NCBI GenBank assembly: GCA_963822175.1
Contig: CAWGGJ010000003.1
Coordinates: 720,934 to 784,933 of the forward strand
Origin: FEB-25 sp963822175
GTDB lineage: Bacteria > Chloroflexota > Anaerolineae > Anaerolineales > UBA4823
Reading direction: 5' to 3'
DNA length: 64,000 nucleotides
Numbering within the stretch: the first letter of the stretch is position 1; each line of letters begins with the position of its first letter. The position numbers were made by a program, and so were the translations under genes. Under the pieces are notes generated by a model that was given only the letters and a program-made list of their open reading frames with translations, searched no databases and was not told the DNA's origin. Below, in pieces: positions 9,785 through 17,433 of the stretch.

Positions 9785-10856
9785 ATGACACAAAAAGAGC
9801 TTGGCTATGTGGAACTGGAATGGACCTGTAAGCATTGTGGTACGATCAACCCGGGGATGAAGCGCGTTTGCACGAATTGTGGCGCACCCATCGGCAAGGA
9901 TGATAAGTTCGAGCTACCCGACCAACAGGAGCTGATCACGGATAAAGAAAAACTGGAAGAGGCCGCAAAGGGTCCAGCTATCCAATGCCCCTATTGCAAT
10001 GTGCTCAACCCGGCTGACCAGAAGCTTTGCATTCAATGCGGTGGGGATATCCAGGCAGGACTCGCCCGGCAGGCTGGTGAAGTGCTGGGGGCATTTACGG
10101 ATGAGGCCGTGCCCGACAAACCCTGCCCATTCTGTGGTGAGCCAGTGAAAGCGAATGCCCAGCGCTGCCCCAAATGCGGTGGCAGCCTGGTGGAACCTCC
10201 CAAACCCCCCGCACCCCCCACAACTGCCAAAAAAATTCCGATCTGGTTGATCGTCGGTTTGATCGCCCTGGGGGTGTTGTGCGTTGGGGGTGTCATTGCC
10301 ATGATCGCCATGGGCAGCCGGACCAAGGACATTACCGCCAGGGTTACCGATGCCAGCTGGCAATACTCTGTAGAAGTACTGGAACAAGGGCAGGTAAGGA
10401 GGAGCGACTGGAAGGAGGATGTTCCTGCAGGGGCGACGGATGTGTCATGCCAGGATAAATATAAGGAAACCAGCAGCAACCCAGCTCCGAATGCCACCGA
10501 AGTATGCGGCACGCCCTACACGATCGACACAGGAAGTGGTGCTGGTAAAGTGGTGCAGGATTGCGAATATCAAATCTACGCCAGTTATTGCGACTATTTT
10601 GTCATGGACTGGTTGGTGGTCACAGCCATATCCCAGGGCGGCGTCGAAAATCCTCAGTGGCCAGTGGTTAGTTTAAAACCTGGTCAGAAGGAAGGTGAGC
10701 GCTCTGGAGGAATACCAGGTCACATTTAGTGGGGATGGGAAAACGTACACCTACACCCCTGATGACCTGGCAGAGTTCAACCGGTTTGATGTCGGATCCG
10801 AGTGGGTCTTGAGCGTCAATAGCTTCGGAGATATCAAAGAAATCCAGGGAAAGTAG
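9785..10856 (+). CDS. Triple zinc-ribbon membrane protein, frameshifted near its end
   Basis: Three zinc ribbons come first: CKHCG..CTNCG, CPYCN..CIQCG and CPFCG..CPKCG, within about residues 10-135. A proline-rich linker and one membrane helix (IPIWLIVGLIALGVLC) follow, then an extracellular domain containing DASWQYSVEVLEQ and several Cys residues. The frame starting at 9785 stops at 10729 after GGIPGHI. A shift of one base near 10690 continues into LEEYQVTFSGDGKTYTY...GDIKEIQGK, ending at 10856, which is the natural C-terminus. ATG 9785 is preferred over GTG 9776 because GAGGAG lies 8 bases before it. The role is unknown; such proteins are common in Chloroflexota. Confidence 0.7.
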
Positions 10857-10965
10857 TTGGCTTACAAGGTTATCCTGGCTTGCTTGAGGAAATGGAAATC
10901 ATAAATACGCCCCCCTCCGGTGAGTTACTTCAGGTTATCAGGCGATTAATCGCCAACCTGGAGTA

Positions 10966-10998
10966 TTAAAACAAAACAGCTGCCCATTGGAGCAGCTG
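10966..10998 (-). terminator. Terminator of the tRNA operon
   Basis: On the minus strand, CAGCTGC and GCAGCTG form a seven-pair stem followed by TTTTGTTTT, just after tRNA-Cys. Confidence 0.75.
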
Positions 10999-11002
10999 AG
11001 AG

Positions 11003-11073
11003 AGGCGTCGACGGGATTTGAACCCGTGATCAGGGTTTTGCAGACCCTTGCCTTGCCACTTGGCCACGACGCC
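11003..11073 (-). tRNA. tRNA-Cys (GCA)
   Basis: A 71-base cloverleaf with acceptor pairing GGCGTCG/CGACGCC and T discriminator. The anticodon stem AGGGT/ACCCT encloses CTGCAAA, giving anticodon GCA. The T arm contains GGTTCAAAT. It is the last gene of a three-tRNA operon; CCA is not encoded. Confidence 0.95.
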
Positions 11074-11085
11074 ATAAATAAATAG

Positions 11086-11158
<73 letters not shown>

Positions 11159-11184
11159 AGGTCTGACTCTATTCAGGTCAGGAG

Positions 11185-11257
11185 TGCCGAGAGTCAGGAT
11201 CGAACTGACGACACCGCAATTTTCAGTCGCGTGCTCTACCAACTGAGCTATCTCGGC
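11185..11257 (-). tRNA. tRNA-Phe (GAA)
   Basis: A 73-base cloverleaf: acceptor GCCGAGA/TCTCGGC, discriminator A, anticodon loop CTGAAAA (GAA) and T arm GTTCGATCC. It is the first gene of the operon, directly after its promoter. Confidence 0.95.
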
Positions 11258-11288
11258 CTATTTTGAAGGTGCTCAATAATGCGGGCTA

Positions 11289-11316
11289 ATTTTACCAGAT
11301 GCATGCTGATTGTCAA
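11289..11316 (-). promoter_or_regulatory. tRNA operon promoter
   Basis: On the minus strand a perfect TTGACA, a 16-base spacer and TAAAAT lie about 30 bases before tRNA-Phe. Confidence 0.8.
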
Positions 11317-11357
11317 GCACCGCCCCTCGTTGGCGATGGGTCTCATCCTTTTTTAAC

Positions 11358-11438
11358 TTGCCTTTTCGCTGTATCTATGTCATAATAAGATTGCGAACAT
11401 CTGGGTGCCCCCCTCACCCAGGTGTTCGCACTTTTAAA
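11358..11438 (+). ncRNA. Possible short hairpin RNA with its own promoter
   Basis: TTGCCT, a 17-base spacer and CATAAT (11358-11386) are followed almost at once by a 16-pair hairpin (arms 11392-11407 and 11415-11430, one wobble) and CTTTT. A transcript begun here would be little more than the hairpin. It could instead act as an insulator between the minus-strand tRNA promoter and the RNA locus at 11534. No coding potential. Confidence 0.4.
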
Positions 11439-11499
11439 GCCTATGATTTTCAGGCAAATAATTGTTCACATATTGTAGTTAAATTCACGAGTAATTCAC

Positions 11500-11527
11500 T
11501 TGACTTATTCATCTAACCATCTATAAT
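11500..11527 (+). promoter_or_regulatory. Promoter of the tandem-aptamer RNA
   Basis: TTGACT, a 16-base spacer and a perfect TATAAT. The predicted start is near 11534, just before the first aptamer. Confidence 0.75.
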
Positions 11528-11540
11528 TAAGCTGCAACGC

Positions 11541-11630
11541 TCCGAAAAGGCTCGCTGAGTGAAAACTTAGTGCGCAGAGTCATGGGTCTAAATCCATTTC
11601 CCCTGGTGGACACGATTCCAGACCACCGAT
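11541..11630 (+). promoter_or_regulatory. c-di-GMP-I-like aptamer, copy 1 (degenerate)
   Basis: A CTGAGT-GAAA-ACTTAG hairpin with the GAAA tetraloop, then GCGCAGAGTCATGGGTCTAAA, matching the tetraloop-receptor strand of the other copies, and GATTCCAGACCACCGA at the 3' side. GCGCAGAG replaces the usual GACGCAAAG, so ligand binding is doubtful. Confidence 0.55.
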
Positions 11631-11712
11631 AATAGCAAACCAGGCGAAAGCCTGGGACGCAAAGTTCTGGGTCTAAAGTCAGCTTGTCTGACCATGATTG
11701 CCAGGCCCCCGA
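11631..11712 (+). promoter_or_regulatory. c-di-GMP-I-like aptamer, copy 2
   Basis: It matches the GEMM layout in order: GCAAACC, an AGGC-GAAA-GCCT hairpin, GGGACGCAAAG, GGGTCTAAAG, a variable stem, then TGATTGCCAGGCCCCCGAA. By my alignment to the Vibrio Vc2 aptamer, the base two before GCAAACC's C is A, where c-di-GMP types have G. Confidence 0.8.
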
Positions 11713-11805
11713 ACAGGCAAAGTCAGCGAAAGCTGGCGACGCAAAGTCATGGGTCTAAAGCTCCAATTATTAATAATAGGAGTTATGATTGCCAGATTCC
11801 CGAAG
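11713..11805 (+). promoter_or_regulatory. c-di-GMP-I-like aptamer, copy 3
   Basis: AGGCAAAGTC, an AGC-GAAA-GCT hairpin, GCGACGCAAAGTC, GGGTCTAAAG, a stem pairing CTCC with GGAG, then TTATGATTGCCAGATTCCCGAA. It is the aptamer next to the terminator, so it is the one best placed to control read-through. Confidence 0.8.
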
Positions 11806-11826
11806 AGCGTTGAATTTTTAAACAAA

Positions 11827-11855
11827 ATGAGCGGTTCGAAGCCGCTCATTTTTTT
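11827..11855 (+). terminator. Intrinsic terminator after the aptamer array
   Basis: An eight-pair stem (ATGAGCGG / CCGCTCAT) is followed by seven T. The GAGCG just after aptamer 3 (11804-11808) could pair with CGCTC of the terminator, giving a possible switching mechanism. It may also serve the minus-strand gene ending at 11873, though with a weaker T-run. Confidence 0.8.
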
Positions 11856-11872
11856 AATCTTCATCTAGGTGC

Positions 11873-12196
11873 TCACTCAGGCAGGTTATCCAGGATGTGC
11901 TTAATGTCCCTGCGATATCCCTGAAAGGCGGTGCGACCTGCTGCAGTCAGGCGCAGGCTGGTGTTCGGCCTGCGGCCCTTGAAACTCTTTTCGACAGCAA
12001 TATAGCCGGCTTCCTCCAGCTTGCTCATGTGGGTCGACAGGTTGCCCCATGACAGGCCAGTCTGGTTCATCAGGAAGGTAAAGTCTGCGCTATCAACCAC
12101 GTAGAGCAGCGCCACGATCGCCAATCGGGCAGGTTCATGGATCAACCGGTCAATCTCGACCATTTTTGAGAGCTTCGAGTTTTCAGCATCATCCAT
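11873..12196 (-). CDS. Winged-helix transcriptional regulator
   Basis: A 107-residue regulator of the MarR/ArsR-like single-domain type (PF13601-like). It has an N-terminal helix (RLIHEPARLAIVALLYV), a recognition region (LSWGNLSTHMSKLEEAGYI) and a wing (FKGRRPNTSLRLTAAG). The start is placed at ATG 12196 because the next ATG upstream (12277) lies inside the previous gene, and because ATGGATGA overlaps that gene's stop by eight bases, which implies translational coupling. It probably senses a signal together with the upstream membrane protein and represses its own operon; the palindrome at 12884-12901 is a candidate site. Confidence 0.8.
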   Translation of the reverse strand: MDDAENSKLSKMVEIDRLIHEPARLAIVALLYVVDSADFTFLMNQTGLSWGNLSTHMSKLEEAGYIAVEKSFKGRRPNTSLRLTAAGRTAFQGYRRDIKHILDNLPE

Positions 12197-12842
12197 GGGC
12201 TTGATCTCCCTGAGGAAGCGGATATTTCCGTAGAAAACGAATAAACAACACCAATCCTGGTAGGATGATGATCGCACCGATGACCAGTGAATAGATTGGC
12301 TGGTTGGTGAGGATCATCAGAAAGACCGCCAATGCCATCAGGACAGCAATATAGTAACCGCGAGGAAAATCAGTCATATAAGCCATAACCAACATGGGAG
12401 GCCCGACAAAGAGTGACCCAAGCGCGGCAACCACCAGGCGTTCCGAGCTATAACCATCGATGGAACCGAACAACTTCTCGCCTATAGCAGGAATTAGCCA
12501 GCCAACACTGGTTAATACAACCAAAATAGCCTGGACTAAGACAATCGCCCCAAGAATGATTGCCATGGTCTTCCTCCTGTGCTTGCGGGCGGGTCCAAAG
12601 CGCACCTGCCCCATGCGTGGCTGGGTGATGTATTTCTTCCCTGCCTGGTAGAGAAGCTGCAAGACTACAAAGATCAACAGCATCCCGATGATGTTGATTG
12701 GTGAGTATCCACTGCCCGGACGGTACATATAAATCCCGGTGGAGGCGATAATAGCTCCCAATAACATATCCATCAAACCATCCTCGAATGTAGAACGGTA
12801 GGCCTTACGTTCGATTTGTTTGAGATCAATTGTGTTTAACAT
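12189..12842 (-). CDS. Integral membrane protein paired with the regulator
   Basis: A 217-residue protein with an amphipathic N-terminus (IDLKQIERKAYRSTFEDG) and about six hydrophobic helices, including LLGAIIASTGIYMY, IIGMLLIFVVLQLLY and IIILPGLVLFIRFL, with a basic loop ARKHRRKT. Its stop overlaps the start of the winged-helix gene, so the two form an operon. AAAGGAG precedes the ATG. No transporter or enzyme signature is visible. Similar regulator/membrane pairs occur in Chloroflexota, but I know of no proven function. Confidence 0.75.
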   Translation of the reverse strand: MLNTIDLKQIERKAYRSTFEDGLMDMLLGAIIASTGIYMYRPGSGYSPINIIGMLLIFVVLQLLYQAGKKYITQPRMGQVRFGPARKHRRKTMAIILGAIVLVQAILVVLTSVGWLIPAIGEKLFGSIDGYSSERLVVAALGSLFVGPPMLVMAYMTDFPRGYYIAVLMALAVFLMILTNQPIYSLVIGAIIILPGLVLFIRFLRKYPLPQGDQAHG

Positions 12843-12883
12843 TCTATTCGCTCCTTTATCTTTGCTATGGCTTTATCTTTGTT

Positions 12884-12901
12884 ATACAAAGTTATTTGTA
12901 T
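12884..12901 (-). promoter_or_regulatory. Candidate operator palindrome
   Basis: ATACAAA-gtta-TTTGTAT is a perfect seven-base inverted repeat 42-59 bases upstream of the membrane/regulator operon. An 11-base direct repeat CTTTATCTTTG (12853 and 12871) lies beside it. Both fit control by a dimeric winged-helix protein. Confidence 0.4.
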
Positions 12902-13130
12902 TATATAGAGAATCGAGGAGATTGTCAAGAGGTTAATTAGGACAGAAGCAATAGTAACCAGTTATAAATTTATTCCTATTGGAAGATTTAAATATCAATA
13001 AAAAACGATGCTCTGGGGTGTTGTTTTTTCCGCCACCTGATCGAGTGTACGGGTGCCAGCCTATATCAGGCTGCGCCTTTGTCCTCCCAGGCGGTGGGGA
13101 ATATAAAACCCCATCTGGTAGAATAAACAA

Positions 13131-13532
13131 ATGAAGGAAAGATTCAGCTTCCTGCTTGTGGGAATATATGCCTGGTTAACTGCTGTGTTTTTGGGTGGGA
13201 CCTGGCTTGATAAGGTATATGCCAATCAATTAAATGGCGTTCTTGGAGCCTCCGAGAGCTCACTGGTGTTTTCCGAGGTTTCTGATACCTTGCTTTGCAT
13301 TGGCTTCGTTATGGTTATATTTGCTATTGGAGCCATTACCGTTTCCTGGAGATCCGGGGCTGCAAGGAATCTATTTATCGCCAGCCTATTGGTTTTATCC
13401 CTGGAATTAATATTTCCACTCTTATCCCCCTTGCTCAGGACCACGCAAGACTTATCGTGGGCGAGGCTCCTGCCCAGTGGGATAGCATCCATCCTGGCGT
13501 TTATGGGATTGTATAAATATTACCGACCATAG
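13131..13532 (+). CDS. Small four-helix membrane protein
   Basis: A 133-residue protein with four hydrophobic helices (FLLVGIYAWLTAVFLGG, LLCIGFVMVIFAIGAI, LFIASLLVLSLELIF, IASILAFMGLYKYY) and short polar loops. The ATG is preceded by a weak purine-rich site. No family is recognised. The 304 bases after it (13533-13836) show no gene. Confidence 0.6.
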   Translation: MKERFSFLLVGIYAWLTAVFLGGTWLDKVYANQLNGVLGASESSLVFSEVSDTLLCIGFVMVIFAIGAITVSWRSGAARNLFIASLLVLSLELIFPLLSPLLRTTQDLSWARLLPSGIASILAFMGLYKYYRP

Positions 13533-13836
13533 CTGACTTTGATGGAGTAAATCCCGTTACTTATCCAAGTTCTCCGAATCTACAATGGTTTTCTCCCCAT
13601 GCATTGGGGCAGAAACTAACCATATTGCACGAGCGGGGGAAGATGATATCAGGTTGCCAAAGTTGATGCAGGTTGCAGGCTTGCCGGCTTGAATAACCCT
13701 TGCAGCATAAAGGGTCGAAAAACGATTGCTTTAGGGTGGACACCATAGAGGATAATCACATAACTCGCCAGTTTCTGGATTCCACATATTCGTATCCTTT
13801 GATATTAACCAGTAGTGGTTCCAGCAAAAGTTGTTT

Positions 13837-14490
13837 TCATTTTAGTAGAAGAGTTCGCCCAAGCCAAAGCGTCCAGATTGGGTACAGGATATATATTCCT
13901 AAATATCCAAAAAACGCGATATAGAGATACCATGGCATGGACTCCATGCTATCAATTCCTGTGAATATCCCTAGAATACCGATCAATCCGACTACCATGA
14001 ACGCACCCACGATGATCCCAAATATAACCAGGTTGTGTGGCAGGGCATCACCGCCATACATGGAAGAACAAAATGCCACCAGCCACAAGCCGATCAAAGC
14101 GTACCCGACCCCCGTATACCACCCAGCCAGAACAAAGTCTGTGAAGCCATAAATGATCAGGATTGAACCGACAATAGTAAAGATCGCACCAACCACCGCA
14201 AAGGCAAGCGCGATTTGACTCATCAACGGTGACTTCGCATGATGTTCGGCGTACAACATCCACGCCAGAACCGCGCTTGAGATCCCGATAATGGCATTGA
14301 ATACATCATTGACCCTGCCAAAGGACATATTCACCGTAGCCATCAGGGCGAGAAATATCACTGCAAGGATGGCCGATACTCCTGTTACGATAGCCACCCA
14401 GCCAATGGTAGTGGCTGCGAAATTGCTTATTGTCATAGGTTCCTTTTTCTGATTTATAGGATTTTCAATAATGTCACCAGTTTTTATCAT
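13837..14490 (-). CDS. Six-helix membrane protein, unknown function
   Basis: A 217-residue protein with an N-terminal cytoplasmic segment of about 18 residues and six predicted helices, with conserved-looking polar positions (NVFNAIIGISSAVLAW, FTDFVLAGWYTGVGYALIG, MYGGDALPHN). GGGAGAGG lies just before the ATG. The spacing of helices resembles small uncharacterised membrane families of Anaerolineae. Nothing identifies a substrate. Confidence 0.65.
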   Translation of the reverse strand: MIKTGDIIENPINQKKEPMTISNFAATTIGWVAIVTGVSAILAVIFLALMATVNMSFGRVNDVFNAIIGISSAVLAWMLYAEHHAKSPLMSQIALAFAVVGAIFTIVGSILIIYGFTDFVLAGWYTGVGYALIGLWLVAFCSSMYGGDALPHNLVIFGIIVGAFMVVGLIGILGIFTGIDSMESMPWYLYIAFFGYLGIYILYPIWTLWLGRTLLLK

Positions 14491-14699
14491 TTACCTCTCC
14501 CTCTTTAATCAGGATAAACAGATTATATCATATTTTATACTAATAAGACCTTATTAGGGTAATATATATTTCATTTTTCTTTTGGTTTTGCATGTAGCGA
14601 GATTTGATATAGTAATTATGTTTGCCATTACGGGAGAGAAGCCCGTTCAATAGCATTTTCCAAGCTTTACTCTATTACCTAGAAAATCTATAAAGTCAA

Positions 14700-16361
14700 C
14701 TATTTGAGTGCATCGAATAGATTAAACGTTTTCATAAATTCAGACATTGCAACATATTCATCATAGAAAGGGGCATTTTCTGAATGCGAAGTTATTCCAA
14801 AACGCATGGTAGGCTGTAGGTCAGCGTCGAACGAAGGCCATAAAGGAAGTGTTTCGCCATTGGGATTGCCTGTTTTTGCAAAATTTACCCAGGCTGACAT
14901 CAATTCATTCATCAGGCGTTCGCGGACGGCCGCATCCTGTTCATCACGAGCAAGGCCGATAAAGTCAGTTCCACTGGGCTCATTGATCTTCCCAAACACA
15001 AAGGAGAGCTCAGAACCATGAGGAGAGCGATTGTTCTGGCAAGGATATTCGGTCAGGTTGATCGGATATTCCACCCGGTATAGATATGTATTTCCATTCT
15101 GTGATTGCGCTTCAGCCAGCTGAATAGCAGGGATGCGGAAGACATAATCGCTTTCAAGGTCGAGGATGACCTGTCCCTCTGAATAACCGGAGCGCTCAGG
15201 GTTTTTTAGGTAGATGTTATACAACTGCTCGATTGCGGATGCTTGGGTGGGGTCGATGAAAGTGACAAGATTATCTACTACAGTCTGGTCACAGATATGG
15301 TCGGTCTCCGTGTCGTAAAACTCCCAATAGGTCATCTCGTTACCCATGGTGCCAATCATCAGGTCAATCCCCTTAGTCTTACCCTGCAATGCCGCCTCAA
15401 GCGGGCTGCGCTGCATGATGTTATTTTCGCCATAGGTGGGGGCAAAGAGAAGGTCTGACATTGGTGAGCCAATCGCCTGAATCACCTGGCCTTGAATATA
15501 AGTGATGCCCATGGTGGGTATATATCTCCATAGCAGAGGCGAGGAGAGCCCGGTTTCATCGCGGATTAAATTAGCAATAGTAGTCGAAACATCGGCAGTA
15601 TGTACAGGTGAACCACTCATCACGATAAGGCGTTTGAAGTATTGTTGTGGATTGTCAATCCCCAGCAAGGAAGCGACACTTGCCCCACCAGCTGATTCAC
15701 CAAAGACGGTAACGTTTTGCGGATCACCACCGAAAGCGGCAATATTATCCTGGACCCATTGCAAAGCCATCAATTGATCGCGCAAGCCATTGTTGGCGCT
15801 GTCGGCATATTCGGGTCCACCGATGACGGAGAAATCCAGGTAGCCCAACAATCCCAGCCGGTAGTTCAGGTTGACCACGACCACATCGCCAGTTTTTGCT
15901 AGGTAGACACCGTCATACAGGCGCTCCTTGCTGTTGCCGACCACGAACCCACCGCCGTGGATGAATACCATTACGGGCTTCCTGGCATCACCCGTCGCAG
16001 GCGACCAGATGTTCAACTTGAGGCAGTCCTCCACGTTGAGCTTTTCGTCTGGGTCATCCAGCTCAATCGCATCAAACACCTGTGGGCAGACAGCCCCAAA
16101 TTCATATGCCTCAAAGACACCACTCCATTTTGGCTGTGACTCCGGTGCTTTAAATCGCCGTGATCCAGAAGGCTCTTTCGCATATGGAATACCAAGGTAA
16201 ATGTTCAAACCATCCTGGACGAATCCGCGGACTTCACCTGTGGCTGTCGAGACAATTTCGGTGAATTGGTCGGTTGGGGCTTGCTTTTGTTCTGGCCAAA
16301 ACTGCCATACTCCAAAAAGGATTATCAAACCAAGACATAGAATAAAAACTGTTCTTTTCAT
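14700..16361 (-). CDS. Carboxylesterase type B
   Basis: A 553-residue alpha/beta hydrolase of the carboxylesterase/cholinesterase family, with an N-terminal hydrophobic segment (residues 4-20) that exports or anchors it. It shows the oxyanion-hole motif HGGG (about 135-138), the nucleophile elbow FGESAGG (Ser223), the acid-bearing region GTMGNEMTYWEF and the catalytic-His motif SPHGSEL. Length is typical for the family. It should cleave carboxylic esters outside the cytoplasmic membrane; the natural substrate is unknown. It stands alone, with no co-directional neighbour close by. Confidence 0.92.
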   Translation of the reverse strand: MKRTVFILCLGLIILFGVWQFWPEQKQAPTDQFTEIVSTATGEVRGFVQDGLNIYLGIPYAKEPSGSRRFKAPESQPKWSGVFEAYEFGAVCPQVFDAIELDDPDEKLNVEDCLKLNIWSPATGDARKPVMVFIHGGGFVVGNSKERLYDGVYLAKTGDVVVVNLNYRLGLLGYLDFSVIGGPEYADSANNGLRDQLMALQWVQDNIAAFGGDPQNVTVFGESAGGASVASLLGIDNPQQYFKRLIVMSGSPVHTADVSTTIANLIRDETGLSSPLLWRYIPTMGITYIQGQVIQAIGSPMSDLLFAPTYGENNIMQRSPLEAALQGKTKGIDLMIGTMGNEMTYWEFYDTETDHICDQTVVDNLVTFIDPTQASAIEQLYNIYLKNPERSGYSEGQVILDLESDYVFRIPAIQLAEAQSQNGNTYLYRVEYPINLTEYPCQNNRSPHGSELSFVFGKINEPSGTDFIGLARDEQDAAVRERLMNELMSAWVNFAKTGNPNGETLPLWPSFDADLQPTMRFGITSHSENAPFYDEYVAMSEFMKTFNLFDALK

Positions 16362-16891
16362 GCTTCATTCTCCTTGCGTTGAAGGAAAGGCAAGATAACA
16401 TTACTAGAAAGTGTTATTTAGCATGGTCCGTCAGAAAGGGTATCCATAGCAAGCAATCCTGAGTGAATTATTTGGGCTGAGCCAAGCGCAAGCAAATGGG
16501 CAATAGGCTTCCAGCACGAGGGATATTAATATAATTTTCGAGAAAAAGAGGTCAATCCACACTTTGATTGATATACCGGAGCGGCATAATTGATCGAGGT
16601 AAAGAACTATTTCGTCCGCATTTATAATGATCTAATTACTAAATCCAGTATACAGCAAACTTCAATATAAAACTAAGCATAACATGCCAAATCTCACTTG
16701 AATTATAACCTGCTTGAGTTTCATAAGGATAAATATCGGGACAAGGCCAATGGTGATCACAGGGGGTAGATCAATAATTGAATGTTTTCCCCAGGTGTCG
16801 ATGATCCTGTAGGTCATTGCTTGGGAACCTGGGGAGTGGGAGCGGGCAATCGTGCAGGAATTGTTTGACTGATCGCTCAGGCAGCAGGTTA
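16362..16891. other. Intergenic region, no gene recognised
   Basis: About 530 bases upstream of the carboxylesterase with no convincing open frame. The esterase promoter should lie in the left part; I see no other structure until the terminator at 16892. Confidence 0.5.
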
Positions 16892-16929
16892 AAATGAAAA
16901 CCTCCGTTTCGAGAAAACTCGAAACGGAG
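16892..16929 (-). terminator. Strong terminator closing the tRNA-Glu repeat array
   Basis: A perfect 12-pair stem (CTCCGTTTCGAG / CTCGAAACGGAG) with a four-base loop is followed on the minus strand by GTTTTCATTTT. It lies immediately after the last repeat. Confidence 0.88.
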
Positions 16930-16931
16930 TG

Positions 16932-17229
16932 TGCCCCCATGGAGATTCGAACTCCAGTCTTAACCTCAAGTCCCCTCCATGGGGATGAAAGGGTTAGGTA
17001 AGAAAAACCCGCCTGTTAGGGCGGGAGTTGTGCCCCCATGGAGATTCGAACTCCAGTCTTAACCTCAAGTCCCCTCCATGGGGATGAAAGGGTTAGGTAA
17101 GAAAAACCCGCCTGTAGAGGGTGGGAACTGTGCCCCCACGGAGATTCGAACTCCAGTCTTAACCTCAAGTCCCCTCCATGGGGATGAAAGGGTTAGGTAA
17201 GAAAAACCCGCCTGTTAGGGCGGGAGTTG
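16932..17229 (-). repeat. Three tandem ~100-bp units with shrunken tRNA-Glu copies
   Basis: Units begin at 16932, 17031 and 17131 and have periods of 99, 100 and 99 bases up to the intact tRNA-Glu at 17230. Read on the minus strand, each unit starts with a terminator hairpin (CCCGCC..GGCGGG then TTTTT; for example 17003-17025 and 17202-17224). It then carries CCCCATGGAGGGGACTTG and an exact copy of the tRNA-Glu 3' part, including AGGTTAAGACTGG, the T arm GAGTTCGAATCTC and the acceptor end. The D arm and normal anticodon arm are missing. Unit-to-unit differences are few, so the amplification looks recent or is kept homogeneous. Confidence 0.85.
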
Positions 17230-17302
17230 TGCCCCCATGGAGATTCGAACTCCAGTCTTAACCTTGAAAGGGTTGCGTCCTGGTCCCCTAGACGATGGGG
17301 GC
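17230..17302 (-). tRNA. tRNA-Glu (UUC)
   Basis: A 73-base cloverleaf: acceptor GCCCCCA/TGGGGGC, discriminator A, anticodon stem AACC/GGTT around CTTTCAA (anticodon TTC) and T arm GAGTTCGAATCTC. It is the parent of the three degenerate copies downstream. Confidence 0.93.
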
Positions 17303-17433
17303 GGAACCAAGCGACGGGATTTTACCACCCCTGAAGATTCAGGTCAAGGAAAACCAGGGAAGAACTAGACAAATTCGCCTCTCTCAAGTAAAATAGCCTG
17401 CCGTTATTAAGAAGGAGTTTTTGGAGGACCAAG

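Larger units (their letters stand above)
11534..11855 (+). ncRNA. Stand-alone noncoding RNA with three GEMM-like aptamers
   Basis: A strong promoter, three consecutive c-di-GMP-I-like aptamers and an intrinsic terminator define a transcript of about 320 bases. No open frame of note lies inside it. The next genes on its right are on the opposite strand, so no gene is controlled in the usual cis fashion. Read-through past the terminator would run antisense into the regulator/membrane gene pair at 11873-12842. The RNA could act as an antisense switch, a ligand-responsive small RNA or a second-messenger sink; none of these is shown by the sequence. Confidence 0.7.

Noticed and set aside
16892..17302. 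CRISPR array
   Set aside because: The ~100-base repeats are whole tRNA-derived units with terminators; there are no short repeats with unique spacers and no cas genes.
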